A stretch of 64,000 nucleotides of DNA from Pseudorhodoferax soli (GTDB lineage Bacteria > Pseudomonadota > Gammaproteobacteria > Burkholderiales > Burkholderiaceae_C). Positions 35,895-44,271 of the stretch are shown here, piece by piece. The stretch's first letter is position 1. The number at the start of each line of letters is the position of its first letter. Under the pieces are notes generated by a model, which did no database searches, had not been told where the DNA came from, and saw nothing but the letters and a program-made list of their open reading frames with translations. The position numbers and the translations under genes are program-made. The stretch spans positions 124,001-188,000 of the forward strand of contig NZ_QPJK01000008.1 of the NCBI RefSeq assembly GCF_003337555.1. Direction: 5' to 3'.

Positions 35895-37223
35895 ATGGTC
35901 AAGACGTGCTTGCGTGCCGCTGCGGTGGCGTTGGCGGTGTTCTGCGGGGTTCTGCTCGCCGGCCCATGGCAGCAGGCGCACGCCGCGCCCATCGTGTTGC
36001 ACAAGGCAACGGACAACGGCACGCCGGACACCGAAGGCCGCTTCATCGCGGCGCTGGAGCCGGCCGACAACGCCAGCCAGGCCCAGCTGCAGCTGACGAC
36101 GGCCGGCGGGCCGGGCGCCCGGATCACCGGCCTGTACCTGCAGGACACCACGGGCGCCATCGCCCGGGACAGCCTGTCGGGCGGTCCGCGGGTGCGCCTG
36201 GCCGAGACCCGGCTCTACGATGTGCTGCTGACCGACCCGGGCAGCCGCAAGATCGCGGTGATCAAGACGCTGTCGGACGCGCTGGGCATCACGCCCGGCG
36301 CCGCGAAAGACCTGGTGGACCGTGCGCCCACCGTGGTCCGCACGGCCTCCAGCCCCGACGGCAATGCGCAACTGAAGCAGGCGCTGGAGAGCGCCGGCGC
36401 CGTGGTGGCGCTCAACAGCCGCCAGAACCCGTCCGTGCCTGCCGGCGCGAACGAAGGAGCCTCGCTGCCCGGCGCCGCGCCGACGGCTTACGACCTGGTG
36501 CTGTCCAGCGTCGGCCCCCGCAAGGTCGCCGTCATCAAGGTGGTGCGCGACCTGACGGGGCTGAGCCTGACGGAGGCCAAGAAACTGGTGGACGGCGCAC
36601 CTTCCGTCATCCTGGCCAACGTGCTGGCGGCGGACGTGGAGGCGGCGCGCCAGGCGCTGCAGGAGAGCGGCGCCACGGTGGCGTTGACTCCGGTCGGCGG
36701 CAGCTTGGGCGGCGTGCCGATCGCGCTGCCGCCGGGCAGTGCCGGCTTCGTGCCCGACATCGGCCTGGCCTTCGCCTACGACGATCCCGACGCCACGCCG
36801 AGCCTGTGGCTCACGCTCGATCTGCAGGGTGTCTTCGCCGACCTGCTGGCCGCATGGGAGCGCGGGCAGTTCGTGCTCGGTCTGAAGGTGACGGATGCCA
36901 CCGGCCGCTCCGACCTGTACCTCGCGGGTGATGCCACGCCGCCCGCCGAGGTGCCCGAACCGCCCACGCTCGCGCTGTGGGCACTGGCGCTGCTGGGCCT
37001 GCGGGCGGTTCCGTTCGGCGGGCGCTGGCGCCCGGTGGCCGCCGCCTACCGCGCGGGGCGCCGGGCCCTGGCCCGCGTGGCGGGTGGCGCATCGGTCTCG
37101 CCCAGCCACTCGGCTTCCCAACGGCCGTTCGCGATCAAGGCGCGCGCCTGGTGTTCGAGCGCCTGCACCACCACCGTGGCCGCAGCGTCCAGCGGCCTGT
37201 CGGCGGCCGTGGCGAGGCTGTAG
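35895..37223 (+). CDS. PEP-CTERM exported protein with two ribosomal L7/L12-like domains
   Basis: 442 aa. GGAGG seven bases before the ATG. Signal peptide to about residue 32 (AHAAP). Two copies of a fold matching the C-terminal domain of ribosomal protein L7/L12 follow: about 108-173 (YDVLLTDPGSRKIAVIK, then AKDLVDRAP) and 199-264 (YDLVLSSVGPRKVAVIK, then LTEAKKLVDGAP). A region of about 85 residues without a known domain comes next, then VPEP at 353-356, a hydrophobic stretch and a basic segment: a PEP-CTERM sorting signal. Oddly the frame runs on about 70 residues past that signal, antisense to the end of the LysR gene at 37046. No ribosomal or translation gene is nearby. The function is unknown; a secreted or surface structural role is most likely. 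Confidence 0.82.
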   Translation: MVKTCLRAAAVALAVFCGVLLAGPWQQAHAAPIVLHKATDNGTPDTEGRFIAALEPADNASQAQLQLTTAGGPGARITGLYLQDTTGAIARDSLSGGPRVRLAETRLYDVLLTDPGSRKIAVIKTLSDALGITPGAAKDLVDRAPTVVRTASSPDGNAQLKQALESAGAVVALNSRQNPSVPAGANEGASLPGAAPTAYDLVLSSVGPRKVAVIKVVRDLTGLSLTEAKKLVDGAPSVILANVLAADVEAARQALQESGATVALTPVGGSLGGVPIALPPGSAGFVPDIGLAFAYDDPDATPSLWLTLDLQGVFADLLAAWERGQFVLGLKVTDATGRSDLYLAGDATPPAEVPEPPTLALWALALLGLRAVPFGGRWRPVAAAYRAGRRALARVAGGASVSPSHSASQRPFAIKARAWCSSACTTTVAAASSGLSAAVARL

Positions 37224-38059
37224 CTGCGCTGCAGTTCGGGCTCGACCACGCGGGCCACCAGCCAGGGCGCCGCGCGGCGCCCGGCGTCGGGCAGGGCGCA
37301 GGCGGGTGTGAACGTGAAGCCGGCACCGCTGGCATAGAGCGAGCGGATCACACGTGCCGAATCGTGCTCGTGCGCGATGTTGAGCACCACGTCCTGGCTG
37401 GCGGCGGCCTCCTCCACGCGCTGGCGGATCGAGAAGCGGCGCGACTGCAGCACCAGCGGCTGGGCGGCCGCATCGGCGAACGCAATGCGCGGATGGCGCG
37501 TGCGCGGCGCGCCGCGTTGCAGCAGCGGCGCCACCGTGCCCGCCGTGTCGTGGCCGCAGAAGTACATGGCCTCGCGTGCGAAGGGGCGGCTGCGCAGCCC
37601 GTCGACCTGGGCGGTGTCCACCAGGATGCCGACATCGGCGCGGCGGTCCACCATGGCCTTGCGTACGAGCAGGCTCAGGTCGTCGAGCACGAACACGCGG
37701 ATGCGCGGGTGCGAGGCCTTCAGTGCCGTCAGCACCGGGCCCATCAGCAACGAGGCCAGCAGGAACGGCAGGGCCACGGTGACCGAGCCCTCGGGCCCCT
37801 GCGGCAGGCTGCGCACGCGCTCGCGCACGGCGGCGGCGTCGGACAGCAGGCGGCGTGCGTCCTGGTACAGCTGCAGCCCGGCCGGCGTGGGGGTCATGCC
37901 GGCGTGCGAGCGTTCGAACAGCTGCGCGCCGAGGTCGTCCTCCAGCTTGCGGATCTGTGCCGTCAGCGCGGGCTGGGCCACGTACAGGGTGCTGGCCGCA
38001 CGCGACAGGCTGCCTGCCTCCAGCACGGCGATGAAGTAGCGCAGGGTTCGGAGTTCCAC
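37046..38059 (-). CDS. LysR-family transcriptional regulator
   Basis: 337 aa from the GTG at 38059, which gives the family-standard opening VELRTLRYFIAVLEAGSLSRAASTLYVAQPALTAQIRKLE. A GTG at 38128 overlapping the stop of the Bug gene (GTGA) would add 23 residues by coupling and cannot be excluded. Substrate-binding domain from about 90. Fourth gene of a minus-strand operon (ligase, dehydrogenase, Bug protein, LysR), probably its own regulator. Its 3' end overlaps the convergent PEP-CTERM frame by 178 bases; the tail after GRWEAEWLGE is arginine-rich and may be unstructured. Confidence 0.85.
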   Translation of the reverse strand: MELRTLRYFIAVLEAGSLSRAASTLYVAQPALTAQIRKLEDDLGAQLFERSHAGMTPTPAGLQLYQDARRLLSDAAAVRERVRSLPQGPEGSVTVALPFLLASLLMGPVLTALKASHPRIRVFVLDDLSLLVRKAMVDRRADVGILVDTAQVDGLRSRPFAREAMYFCGHDTAGTVAPLLQRGAPRTRHPRIAFADAAAQPLVLQSRRFSIRQRVEEAAASQDVVLNIAHEHDSARVIRSLYASGAGFTFTPACALPDAGRRAAPWLVARVVEPELQRSYSLATAADRPLDAAATVVVQALEHQARALIANGRWEAEWLGETDAPPATRARARRPAR

Positions 38060-38124
38060 GGGCGCCACTGTAAGACCGGGCCCGGCGCCGCGCCGGCCTG
38101 CGGCGCTGCGGCTGGCCGCAGGCC

Positions 38125-39117
38125 TCACATCGGCGCCAGCCCCACGCGCTTCATCATGGCCTCGGTGAAGGCCATCTCGCGGGTGAAGCCGCGCACGTAG
38201 TCCTCGCCGTCCTGCATGTCCACGCCGCCGCCCTGGGCCTGCAGGGCCTCGACCACCTGCGGCTGCTGCAGCGCGGTGCGAAAGGCGGCGCGGATGCGCT
38301 CGACCACCGCGTCCGGCGTGCCGGCCGGCACAGACACGCCGCCCCAGGACACCAGCTCGACGCCCGGCACGCCGGCCTCGGCCAGCGTGGGCACCTGCGG
38401 CAGCATGGGGTTGCGGCGCGGGCCCGCGACGGCCAGCGCGCGCAGCTGGCCGGCCTTGATCTGCTGGTAGGGCACCGACAGGATGGGCGTGCCGAACACC
38501 ACCTGCTTGCCCAGCACGGCGTTGACGAGCTCGGAGGCCCCCTTGTAGGGCACGTGCAGCGCGCGTGCGTCCAGCGCGCTGAGCAGCAGCTCCATGCCCA
38601 GGTGCGAGGGCGTGCCCACGCCGCCCGAGGCGTATTCAAGCGTGCCGGGCGCGGCGCGCAGCCGGGCGGCCAGCGCCTGCACGCTGTCGATGCCGGAGTC
38701 CGCACGCACGATCAGCACGATGTCCGAGCTCGTGAGCCGCATCACGTGGCGGAAGTCCTTCAGCGCATCGAAGCCTGGTTGCCGGTACATGCGCATGTTG
38801 GCCGCCATGGGTGCGGCCGAGTAGACCCAGGTGTAGCCGTCCGCCGGTGCCTTGGCCGCCAGCCGCGCGCCGATGTTGCCAGCCGCGCCGCCCTTGTTCT
38901 CGATCACCACGGGCTGGCCCAGCAGCGGGCCCACGGCCTCGGCCAGGATGCGGGCCGTGTTGTCCGGGCCGGTGGCGGCCAGGTAGGGCAGCAGCCACTT
39001 GATCGGGCGGCTGGGGTAGGGATCGGCGGCGTGGGCCATGGGTGCAAGGGGCGCCAGCGCGGCGGCCAGGCCGGCGCTTAGCAGGGCGCGGCGGTGCGGG
39101 TCGAATGGTGTCGTCAT
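38125..39117 (-). CDS. Tripartite tricarboxylate transporter substrate-binding protein (Bug family)
   Basis: 330 aa. The start at 39117 has GGAGA upstream. Signal with paired arginines (PHRRALLSAG) cut after MAHA; then PYPSRPIKWLLPYLAATGPDN, VVIENKGGAAGNIGA and PADGYTW, the Bug hallmark stretches. Bug proteins bind carboxylates in the periplasm; the TctA/TctB permease is not in this window, which is common. Gap to the dehydrogenase gene upstream is 33 bases. Presumably collects the acid activated by the ligase at 40354. Confidence 0.92.
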   Translation of the reverse strand: MTTPFDPHRRALLSAGLAAALAPLAPMAHAADPYPSRPIKWLLPYLAATGPDNTARILAEAVGPLLGQPVVIENKGGAAGNIGARLAAKAPADGYTWVYSAAPMAANMRMYRQPGFDALKDFRHVMRLTSSDIVLIVRADSGIDSVQALAARLRAAPGTLEYASGGVGTPSHLGMELLLSALDARALHVPYKGASELVNAVLGKQVVFGTPILSVPYQQIKAGQLRALAVAGPRRNPMLPQVPTLAEAGVPGVELVSWGGVSVPAGTPDAVVERIRAAFRTALQQPQVVEALQAQGGGVDMQDGEDYVRGFTREMAFTEAMMKRVGLAPM

Positions 39118-39150
39118 CTGTCTGTCTCCGGAGTTCTTGGCCAAGCCCGC

Positions 39151-40350
39151 TCAGGCGGATTCGAGCAATTCCTTGGCGATGGTGTTCTTCTGGATCTCGC
39201 TGGTGCCCGTCAGCACGCGGTACATGCGCAGCATGCGGAACAGGAACTCCACGCGCCGGCCCTGCACGATGCCCTCGCCGCCATGGATCTGCACCGCCCG
39301 GTCGGCCACGCGGAACGCGGTCTCCGAGCAGAACAGCTTGGCCATCGAGGTCTCGGCGCGGGCGGCGCCGCCCGCGTCCAGCGCGCGGGCCGTGCCCAGC
39401 ATCAGTGCGCGCGCCGCGGCCAGCTCGGTCGCCATCTCGGCCAGCATGTGCTGGATGGCCTGGAACTGCGCGATGCTGCGGCCGAACTGGCGGCGCTGCA
39501 GCGCGTAGTCGCGTGCGTCGCGCAACGCCAGCTGCGCCAGGCCCAGCATGGCCGGGCAGTGCAGCAGCCGGTTCACGCTGATGCGGCCCAGCGCCAGCGC
39601 CAGGCCGCGGCCGGGCGCGCCGATGCGGTTGGCCAGCGGCACGCGGCAGTCCTCCAGCACGATGTCGCCGGTGCTGGTCTGCCCGGCCATGGTCTTGTAG
39701 CCCGACTCCACGCGCGCGCCGGGGCTGCGCAGGTCGACGAAGAAGGCCGTGACCTCGCGCTCGGCCGCGCCCTCGGCGGCGGTGGAGGCCAGCAGCACGG
39801 CCGCATCGGCGAAGGGCGAGCCCGAGATGAAGCGCTTGCGCCCGTTCACGACGTAGTGCTCGCCTTCGAGCACGGCGCGCGTCTGCACGGCGCCGGCGTC
39901 CGAGCCGGCCTCGGCCTCGGTCAGCGCGAAGCAGATCGCCATCTCGGCCTGGGCCACGGGCACGATGAACTGCGCCATCTGCTGCGGTGTGGCCTGGCGT
40001 GCCAGCGCGCCCACGCGCGGCGGGCCGCTGAGTTCGCCGAACACGTGCGGCGCGAACGGCGAGCCGCTGGCGTAGATGGCTTCTTTGATGAGCACATGGT
40101 CGAGCACCGGCAGGCCGAGGCCGCCCATCTCCTCGGGCAGCGTCATGCCGTAGAAGCCCAGCGCGTGGGCGCGGCGCCAGACCTGCTGCAGCAGCGCGCG
40201 GTCGGCGCCGTGCTCGTGGTCGATGCCGTGGGCGCGGGCCAGTTCGGCCAGTTCTCCGTGCAGGAAGTCCTGCACACGGGCGACGATCTCGGCGGCGCGG
40301 GCACTGCCCTCGAAAGGGCCGTCGAACAGGGGTTGGGGGATGGCGGTCAT
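39151..40350 (-). CDS. Acyl-CoA dehydrogenase family protein lacking both usual catalytic glutamates
   Basis: 399 aa, full length. Normal family features: CFALTEAEAGSDAGAVQTRA, KRFISGSPFAD, RRQFGRSIAQFQAIQHMLAEM, and QIHGGEGIVQGRRVE. Two sites are odd. The C-terminal motif reads YRVLTGTSEIQ, with Thr where EGTSEIQ has the catalytic Glu. The alternative helix-G site reads SVNRLLHC, with Asn where isovaleryl-type enzymes have Glu. It may use another base, bind without oxidising, or work on an unusual substrate. The start is three bases after the ligase stop; tightly packed operon. Confidence 0.86.
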   Translation of the reverse strand: MTAIPQPLFDGPFEGSARAAEIVARVQDFLHGELAELARAHGIDHEHGADRALLQQVWRRAHALGFYGMTLPEEMGGLGLPVLDHVLIKEAIYASGSPFAPHVFGELSGPPRVGALARQATPQQMAQFIVPVAQAEMAICFALTEAEAGSDAGAVQTRAVLEGEHYVVNGRKRFISGSPFADAAVLLASTAAEGAAEREVTAFFVDLRSPGARVESGYKTMAGQTSTGDIVLEDCRVPLANRIGAPGRGLALALGRISVNRLLHCPAMLGLAQLALRDARDYALQRRQFGRSIAQFQAIQHMLAEMATELAAARALMLGTARALDAGGAARAETSMAKLFCSETAFRVADRAVQIHGGEGIVQGRRVEFLFRMLRMYRVLTGTSEIQKNTIAKELLESA

Positions 40351-40353
40351 GGT

Positions 40354-41922
40354 TCAGTTCACCTTGCGGTCGTGCTGGGCCCAGTAGGGCGCCTGGATGG
40401 CCTTGCGGGCCACCTTGCCGTTGCTGTTCTTCTCCAGCGCGGCGACGAATTCCAGGTGGCGCGGCCGCTTGAAGCCGGCCAGCCGCTCGGCGCAGAAGGC
40501 GTCCAGCGCACGCGCGTCCGCGGCCTGGCCAGGCTTGAGCACCACGTGGGCGGCGACGGACTCGCCCCACTTGTCGTCGGGCACGGCGAACACGCAGGCC
40601 TCGGCCACGGCGTCGTGCTGGTAGAGCACGGCCTCGACCTCGGAGGGATAGACGTTGAAGCCGCCGCTGATGACCATGTCCTTCTTGCGGTCGACGATGT
40701 AGACGAAGCCTTCCTCGTCCAGCCGCGCGAGGTCGCCGGTGTGGTAGCGGCCGTCCTTGAGCACCTCGGCCGTGAGCTCAGGCGCGCGCCAGTAGCCGGC
40801 GAACACGTCCTCGCCGCCGACCACGATCTCGCCGATCTCGCCCAGGCCCACGGGCTGGCCGGCGTCGTCCAGGATCTGCACGTCGCATTCGAGCAGCGGC
40901 CGGCCGCAGGAGGCCAGGCGCTCGGGCCGCGCTGCGCGGGCGTGCAGATGGTCTTCCACGCTGAGGCCGCAGACGCCCGAGGTGGTCTCGCCCGCGCCGT
41001 AGCCTTGCGACAGCACGGGGCCGAACACGTCCATCGCGCGCAGGATGCGGGCCGGCGCCATGGGCGCGGCGCCGTAGCCCAGGCGCTGCAGATCGGGCAG
41101 CGGCCGATACTGCCCCTCGAGCTCGGCGAGCAGCATGTTGATCATCGTCGGCACGAGGAAGGTGTGGGTCACGCGCTCGGCCCGCATCTCGGCCAGGAAG
41201 CGGCCGGGCTCGAAGCCGCTGAACAGCCGCACTGTGGTGCCGCTGCACAGCGCCGGCACCAGCTGCATGCCCGAGGCGTGCGTGACCGGGCCGACCAGGC
41301 CGAGGATGTGGTCCGGCCGCGTGGTGTCCGGCCGCATCAAAAACTTGCGCAGCTGCGCGAGCCGGTTGCCGAAGGTCTGCATCGCCGCCTTCAGCACGCC
41401 CGAGGAGCCCGAGGTGTAGTGCAGCACGGCCAGCTCGTCGGCGTGCACGGCCACGGCCTCGAAGCGGTCGCTGGCGCGGGCCAGCAGGGCCTCGTAGCCG
41501 CTGCCGGCCGGGCCGTCGAGCAGCAGCAGGCGCGGCATGGCGCCGCGCACGTGCGGGCGGAAGGCCTCGGCGCGCGCCGCCGTGGTGATCACCAGGCTGG
41601 CCTCGCTGTTGTCCACGGTGGCGCCCACCTCGGCCGGCGACAGCCGCGCGTTGTAGGGCGCCTTGACCAGCGCGGCCTTGTAGCAGGCCAGTTCGGTCTC
41701 GACGATCTCGGCGCAGTTGGGCAGGTAGATGCCGACGCGGTCACCACGCGCCAGGCCCAGGCCCAGCAGGGCGTTGGCCAGGCGGTTGGCGCGCGCATCG
41801 AGTTCGGCGTAGCTGAGGCTGCGTTCGGGCGTGACGATGGCCGGGCGCGCGGCATGGCGCCGCGCACTGCGGGCGACGAGGGCGGCCACGTTGGTCACGG
41901 GGCGAGAGGATGGCGCGGTCAA
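40354..41922 (-). CDS. AMP-forming acyl-CoA ligase, TTG start
   Basis: 522 aa. The frame has no ATG near the family N terminus. The TTG at 41922 has GGAGAC seven to eight bases upstream and opens LTAPSSRPVTNVAALVARSARRHAARPA, fitting homologues. Motifs: LHYTSGSSGVLKAAMQTF (P-loop variant, with VLK for PKG), GYGAGETTSG, YHTGDLARLDEEGFVYIVDRKKDMVISGGFNVYPSEVE, and the lysine in NSNGKVARKAI. Converts an imported acid to acyl-CoA for the dehydrogenase. The 250-base gap upstream (41923-42172) is shared with a divergent zinc-knuckle gene and holds the promoters. Confidence 0.86.
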   Translation of the reverse strand: MTAPSSRPVTNVAALVARSARRHAARPAIVTPERSLSYAELDARANRLANALLGLGLARGDRVGIYLPNCAEIVETELACYKAALVKAPYNARLSPAEVGATVDNSEASLVITTAARAEAFRPHVRGAMPRLLLLDGPAGSGYEALLARASDRFEAVAVHADELAVLHYTSGSSGVLKAAMQTFGNRLAQLRKFLMRPDTTRPDHILGLVGPVTHASGMQLVPALCSGTTVRLFSGFEPGRFLAEMRAERVTHTFLVPTMINMLLAELEGQYRPLPDLQRLGYGAAPMAPARILRAMDVFGPVLSQGYGAGETTSGVCGLSVEDHLHARAARPERLASCGRPLLECDVQILDDAGQPVGLGEIGEIVVGGEDVFAGYWRAPELTAEVLKDGRYHTGDLARLDEEGFVYIVDRKKDMVISGGFNVYPSEVEAVLYQHDAVAEACVFAVPDDKWGESVAAHVVLKPGQAADARALDAFCAERLAGFKRPRHLEFVAALEKNSNGKVARKAIQAPYWAQHDRKVN

Positions 41923-42172
41923 GGGCTTGTCTCCAGTGTGGCGGCGCGGTGCGCTGCGGTGAGGGCACTGTTCCAGAACCCCGGCCATCACGGAAATACG
42001 GATTGCTGATGCACACCCATTGATTTGTTTGATGGCCTGCGGCGCCCCGTCCGACAGGCCTGTGCGCATCGGCCGGCGCGCTGTGCGCAGCTGCCGACGC
42101 GAAGATCGGCCAACCGCGCTGGTGCGCAGGGCGGCGGCAGGCGCAAGCTGGAGATCGATTGAGGAGTACGCC

Positions 42173-42364
42173 ATGCACTGCATCGCCTGCGGCCGCGAAG
42201 GCCACAATTCCGCCCGCTGCCCCTTGCAACTGTGGAAGCGGGAAGCGCCTGCCCCCGTGCCGGCGGCGCCGCCAGCCGTGCAGCGCGCGGGCCGGCCGGA
42301 GCGACCGGTGTGCCGGCTCGACAGCCACGACCGCTCGCGCGAGGCTTGGCTGGATCCGCGCTGA
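42173..42364 (+). CDS. Small zinc-knuckle (CCHC) protein
   Basis: 63 aa. GAGGAG six bases before the ATG. Residues 3-16 read CIACGREGHNSARC, a C-x2-C-x4-H-x4-C zinc knuckle as in retroviral nucleocapsid and eukaryotic RNA-binding proteins. The rest is proline-, alanine- and arginine-rich, with no membrane segment. Such single-knuckle miniproteins are rare in bacteria; a single-stranded nucleic acid binding role is the natural guess. Stands alone between divergent operons. Confidence 0.75.
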   Translation: MHCIACGREGHNSARCPLQLWKREAPAPVPAAPPAVQRAGRPERPVCRLDSHDRSREAWLDPR

Positions 42365-42493
42365 CGCAGGCGGCCATCGGCGCCGCGTTGCAAATGTCAT
42401 CCAGGCGCGCGCCGCTGCAACGGGGCTGCAGTGCACGCGCGCCACAGTGCGTCCATGGCAGGGCGCCCGTCCTGCCGCCTGCAGGAGACGCGC

Positions 42494-43393
42494 ATGCTTG
42501 ATCCGACCACCTCTTCCCGCCGCCGCGGTGCGGCCCGCCTGCTGCTGGGGCTGGCCTGCGCCGCCGCGCTGGCCGGCCCTGCGCTGGCTGCCGACGCCAG
42601 CCTCGACCAGGTCTACCAGGCCGCGCACGGCGGCCATGTGGACCAGGCCCTGCAGATGATGGACCCGGTGCTGCGCGACCACCCGGGCAGTGCCAAGGCC
42701 CACTACGTCGAAGCCGAGTTGCTGGCCCAGCAGGGCCGCCTCGGGCCGGCGCGCACCGAGCTGGCGACGGCCGAGCGGCTCGCGCCCGGATTGCCCTTCG
42801 TGCAGGACCAGTCGCTGCAACACCTGCGCCGCGTGCTCGACCAGGCACCCGTGGCGGCCAGCCGCAGCCCGTTGACGATGCCGGCGGCCGAGGCCGCGCA
42901 TGGACGGTCGCTGGGATGGGGCCTGGCCCTGGCCGTGGTCTTCGGCGCGCTGCTGGGCTGGCTGCTCACGCGCGCCAACCGGCCGCGCCTGGCCCCGCCG
43001 GCCCCGGGCATGGCGCCGATGGCCGCGGCGGGCCCGTCCATGGCCTGGCCGCGCGGCCCCGTGGCCGCCGATGGTCCGGCGCCCTGGGGTGGCGCAGCGG
43101 CCGCGCCGGCTCCGGCCGGTCCGGGCTGGGGTTCGCATGTGGCGGCCGGTGTGGCCGGTGGCCTGGCTGCCGGCGCTGCGGCCGTGGCGGGGCAGGAGCT
43201 GGGCCGGCGCCTGTTCGGCCACGACACCGTGGCTGCGCCCGCGCCCTACGCGGCGCCGCTGGCGCAGGCGGCACCGGCCGCGGACGGCTGGTCCGATCCG
43301 GACTTCGGCATCCGCGGTGCTGGTGGCGGCTGGGACGATGCGACGGACGCGGACGCCGACGCGGGCGGCCTCGGCGGCAACTGGGACGTCTGA
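42494..43393 (+). CDS. Exported TPR membrane protein with glycine/aspartate-rich tail
   Basis: 299 aa. CAGGAGAC precedes the ATG. Signal peptide to about residue 33 (ALAADA), two TPR-like helical pairs (about 36-110), a membrane segment LGWGLALAVVFGALLGWLL at about 138-156, then a proline/alanine-rich linker, a glycine-zipper-like AAGVAGGLAAGAAAVAGQ stretch and a tail rich in Gly and Asp ending GGNWDV. A similar Gly-zipper plus C-terminal acidic layout occurs in small envelope proteins of Burkholderiales. No enzymatic motif. It converges on the response regulator gene. Confidence 0.6.
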   Translation: MLDPTTSSRRRGAARLLLGLACAAALAGPALAADASLDQVYQAAHGGHVDQALQMMDPVLRDHPGSAKAHYVEAELLAQQGRLGPARTELATAERLAPGLPFVQDQSLQHLRRVLDQAPVAASRSPLTMPAAEAAHGRSLGWGLALAVVFGALLGWLLTRANRPRLAPPAPGMAPMAAAGPSMAWPRGPVAADGPAPWGGAAAAPAPAGPGWGSHVAAGVAGGLAAGAAAVAGQELGRRLFGHDTVAAPAPYAAPLAQAAPAADGWSDPDFGIRGAGGGWDDATDADADAGGLGGNWDV

Positions 43394-43469
43394 GCAGCGG
43401 CGCAAGAGCCGGCTGCGGGCCGGGCGCCACGGCGCGGCGCACGCGCCTTGGGGGGTCAGAAGGAAAGAC

Positions 43470-43490
43470 GGCGCAGCCGATGGCTGCGCC
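43470..43490 (-). terminator. Intrinsic-terminator-like hairpin after the response regulator
   Basis: GGCGCAGCC (43470-43478), loop GAT, GGCTGCGCC (43482-43490): nine perfect pairs. On the minus strand it starts six bases after the stop of the response regulator and is followed by GTCTTTCCTTCT, a pyrimidine-rich run. It may also stop transcription from the convergent gene ending at 43393. Confidence 0.6.
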
Positions 43491-43496
43491 CCACCG

Positions 43497-44243
<747 letters not shown>

Positions 44244-44271
44244 ACTTGGGACTTCCGATGGGCTCGATGCA

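Noticed and set aside
40354-42393. Longer form of the second acyl-CoA ligase from the far upstream ATG codons
   Set aside because: The added residues are Arg/Ser-rich with no adenylate-enzyme similarity, while the TTG at 41922 has a ribosome site at the right spacing.
43400-43420. Another copy of the GCGCAAGAnC block near 43402
   Set aside because: There is no TAnnnT block 17-18 bases on, and it lies between convergent genes where no promoter is needed.
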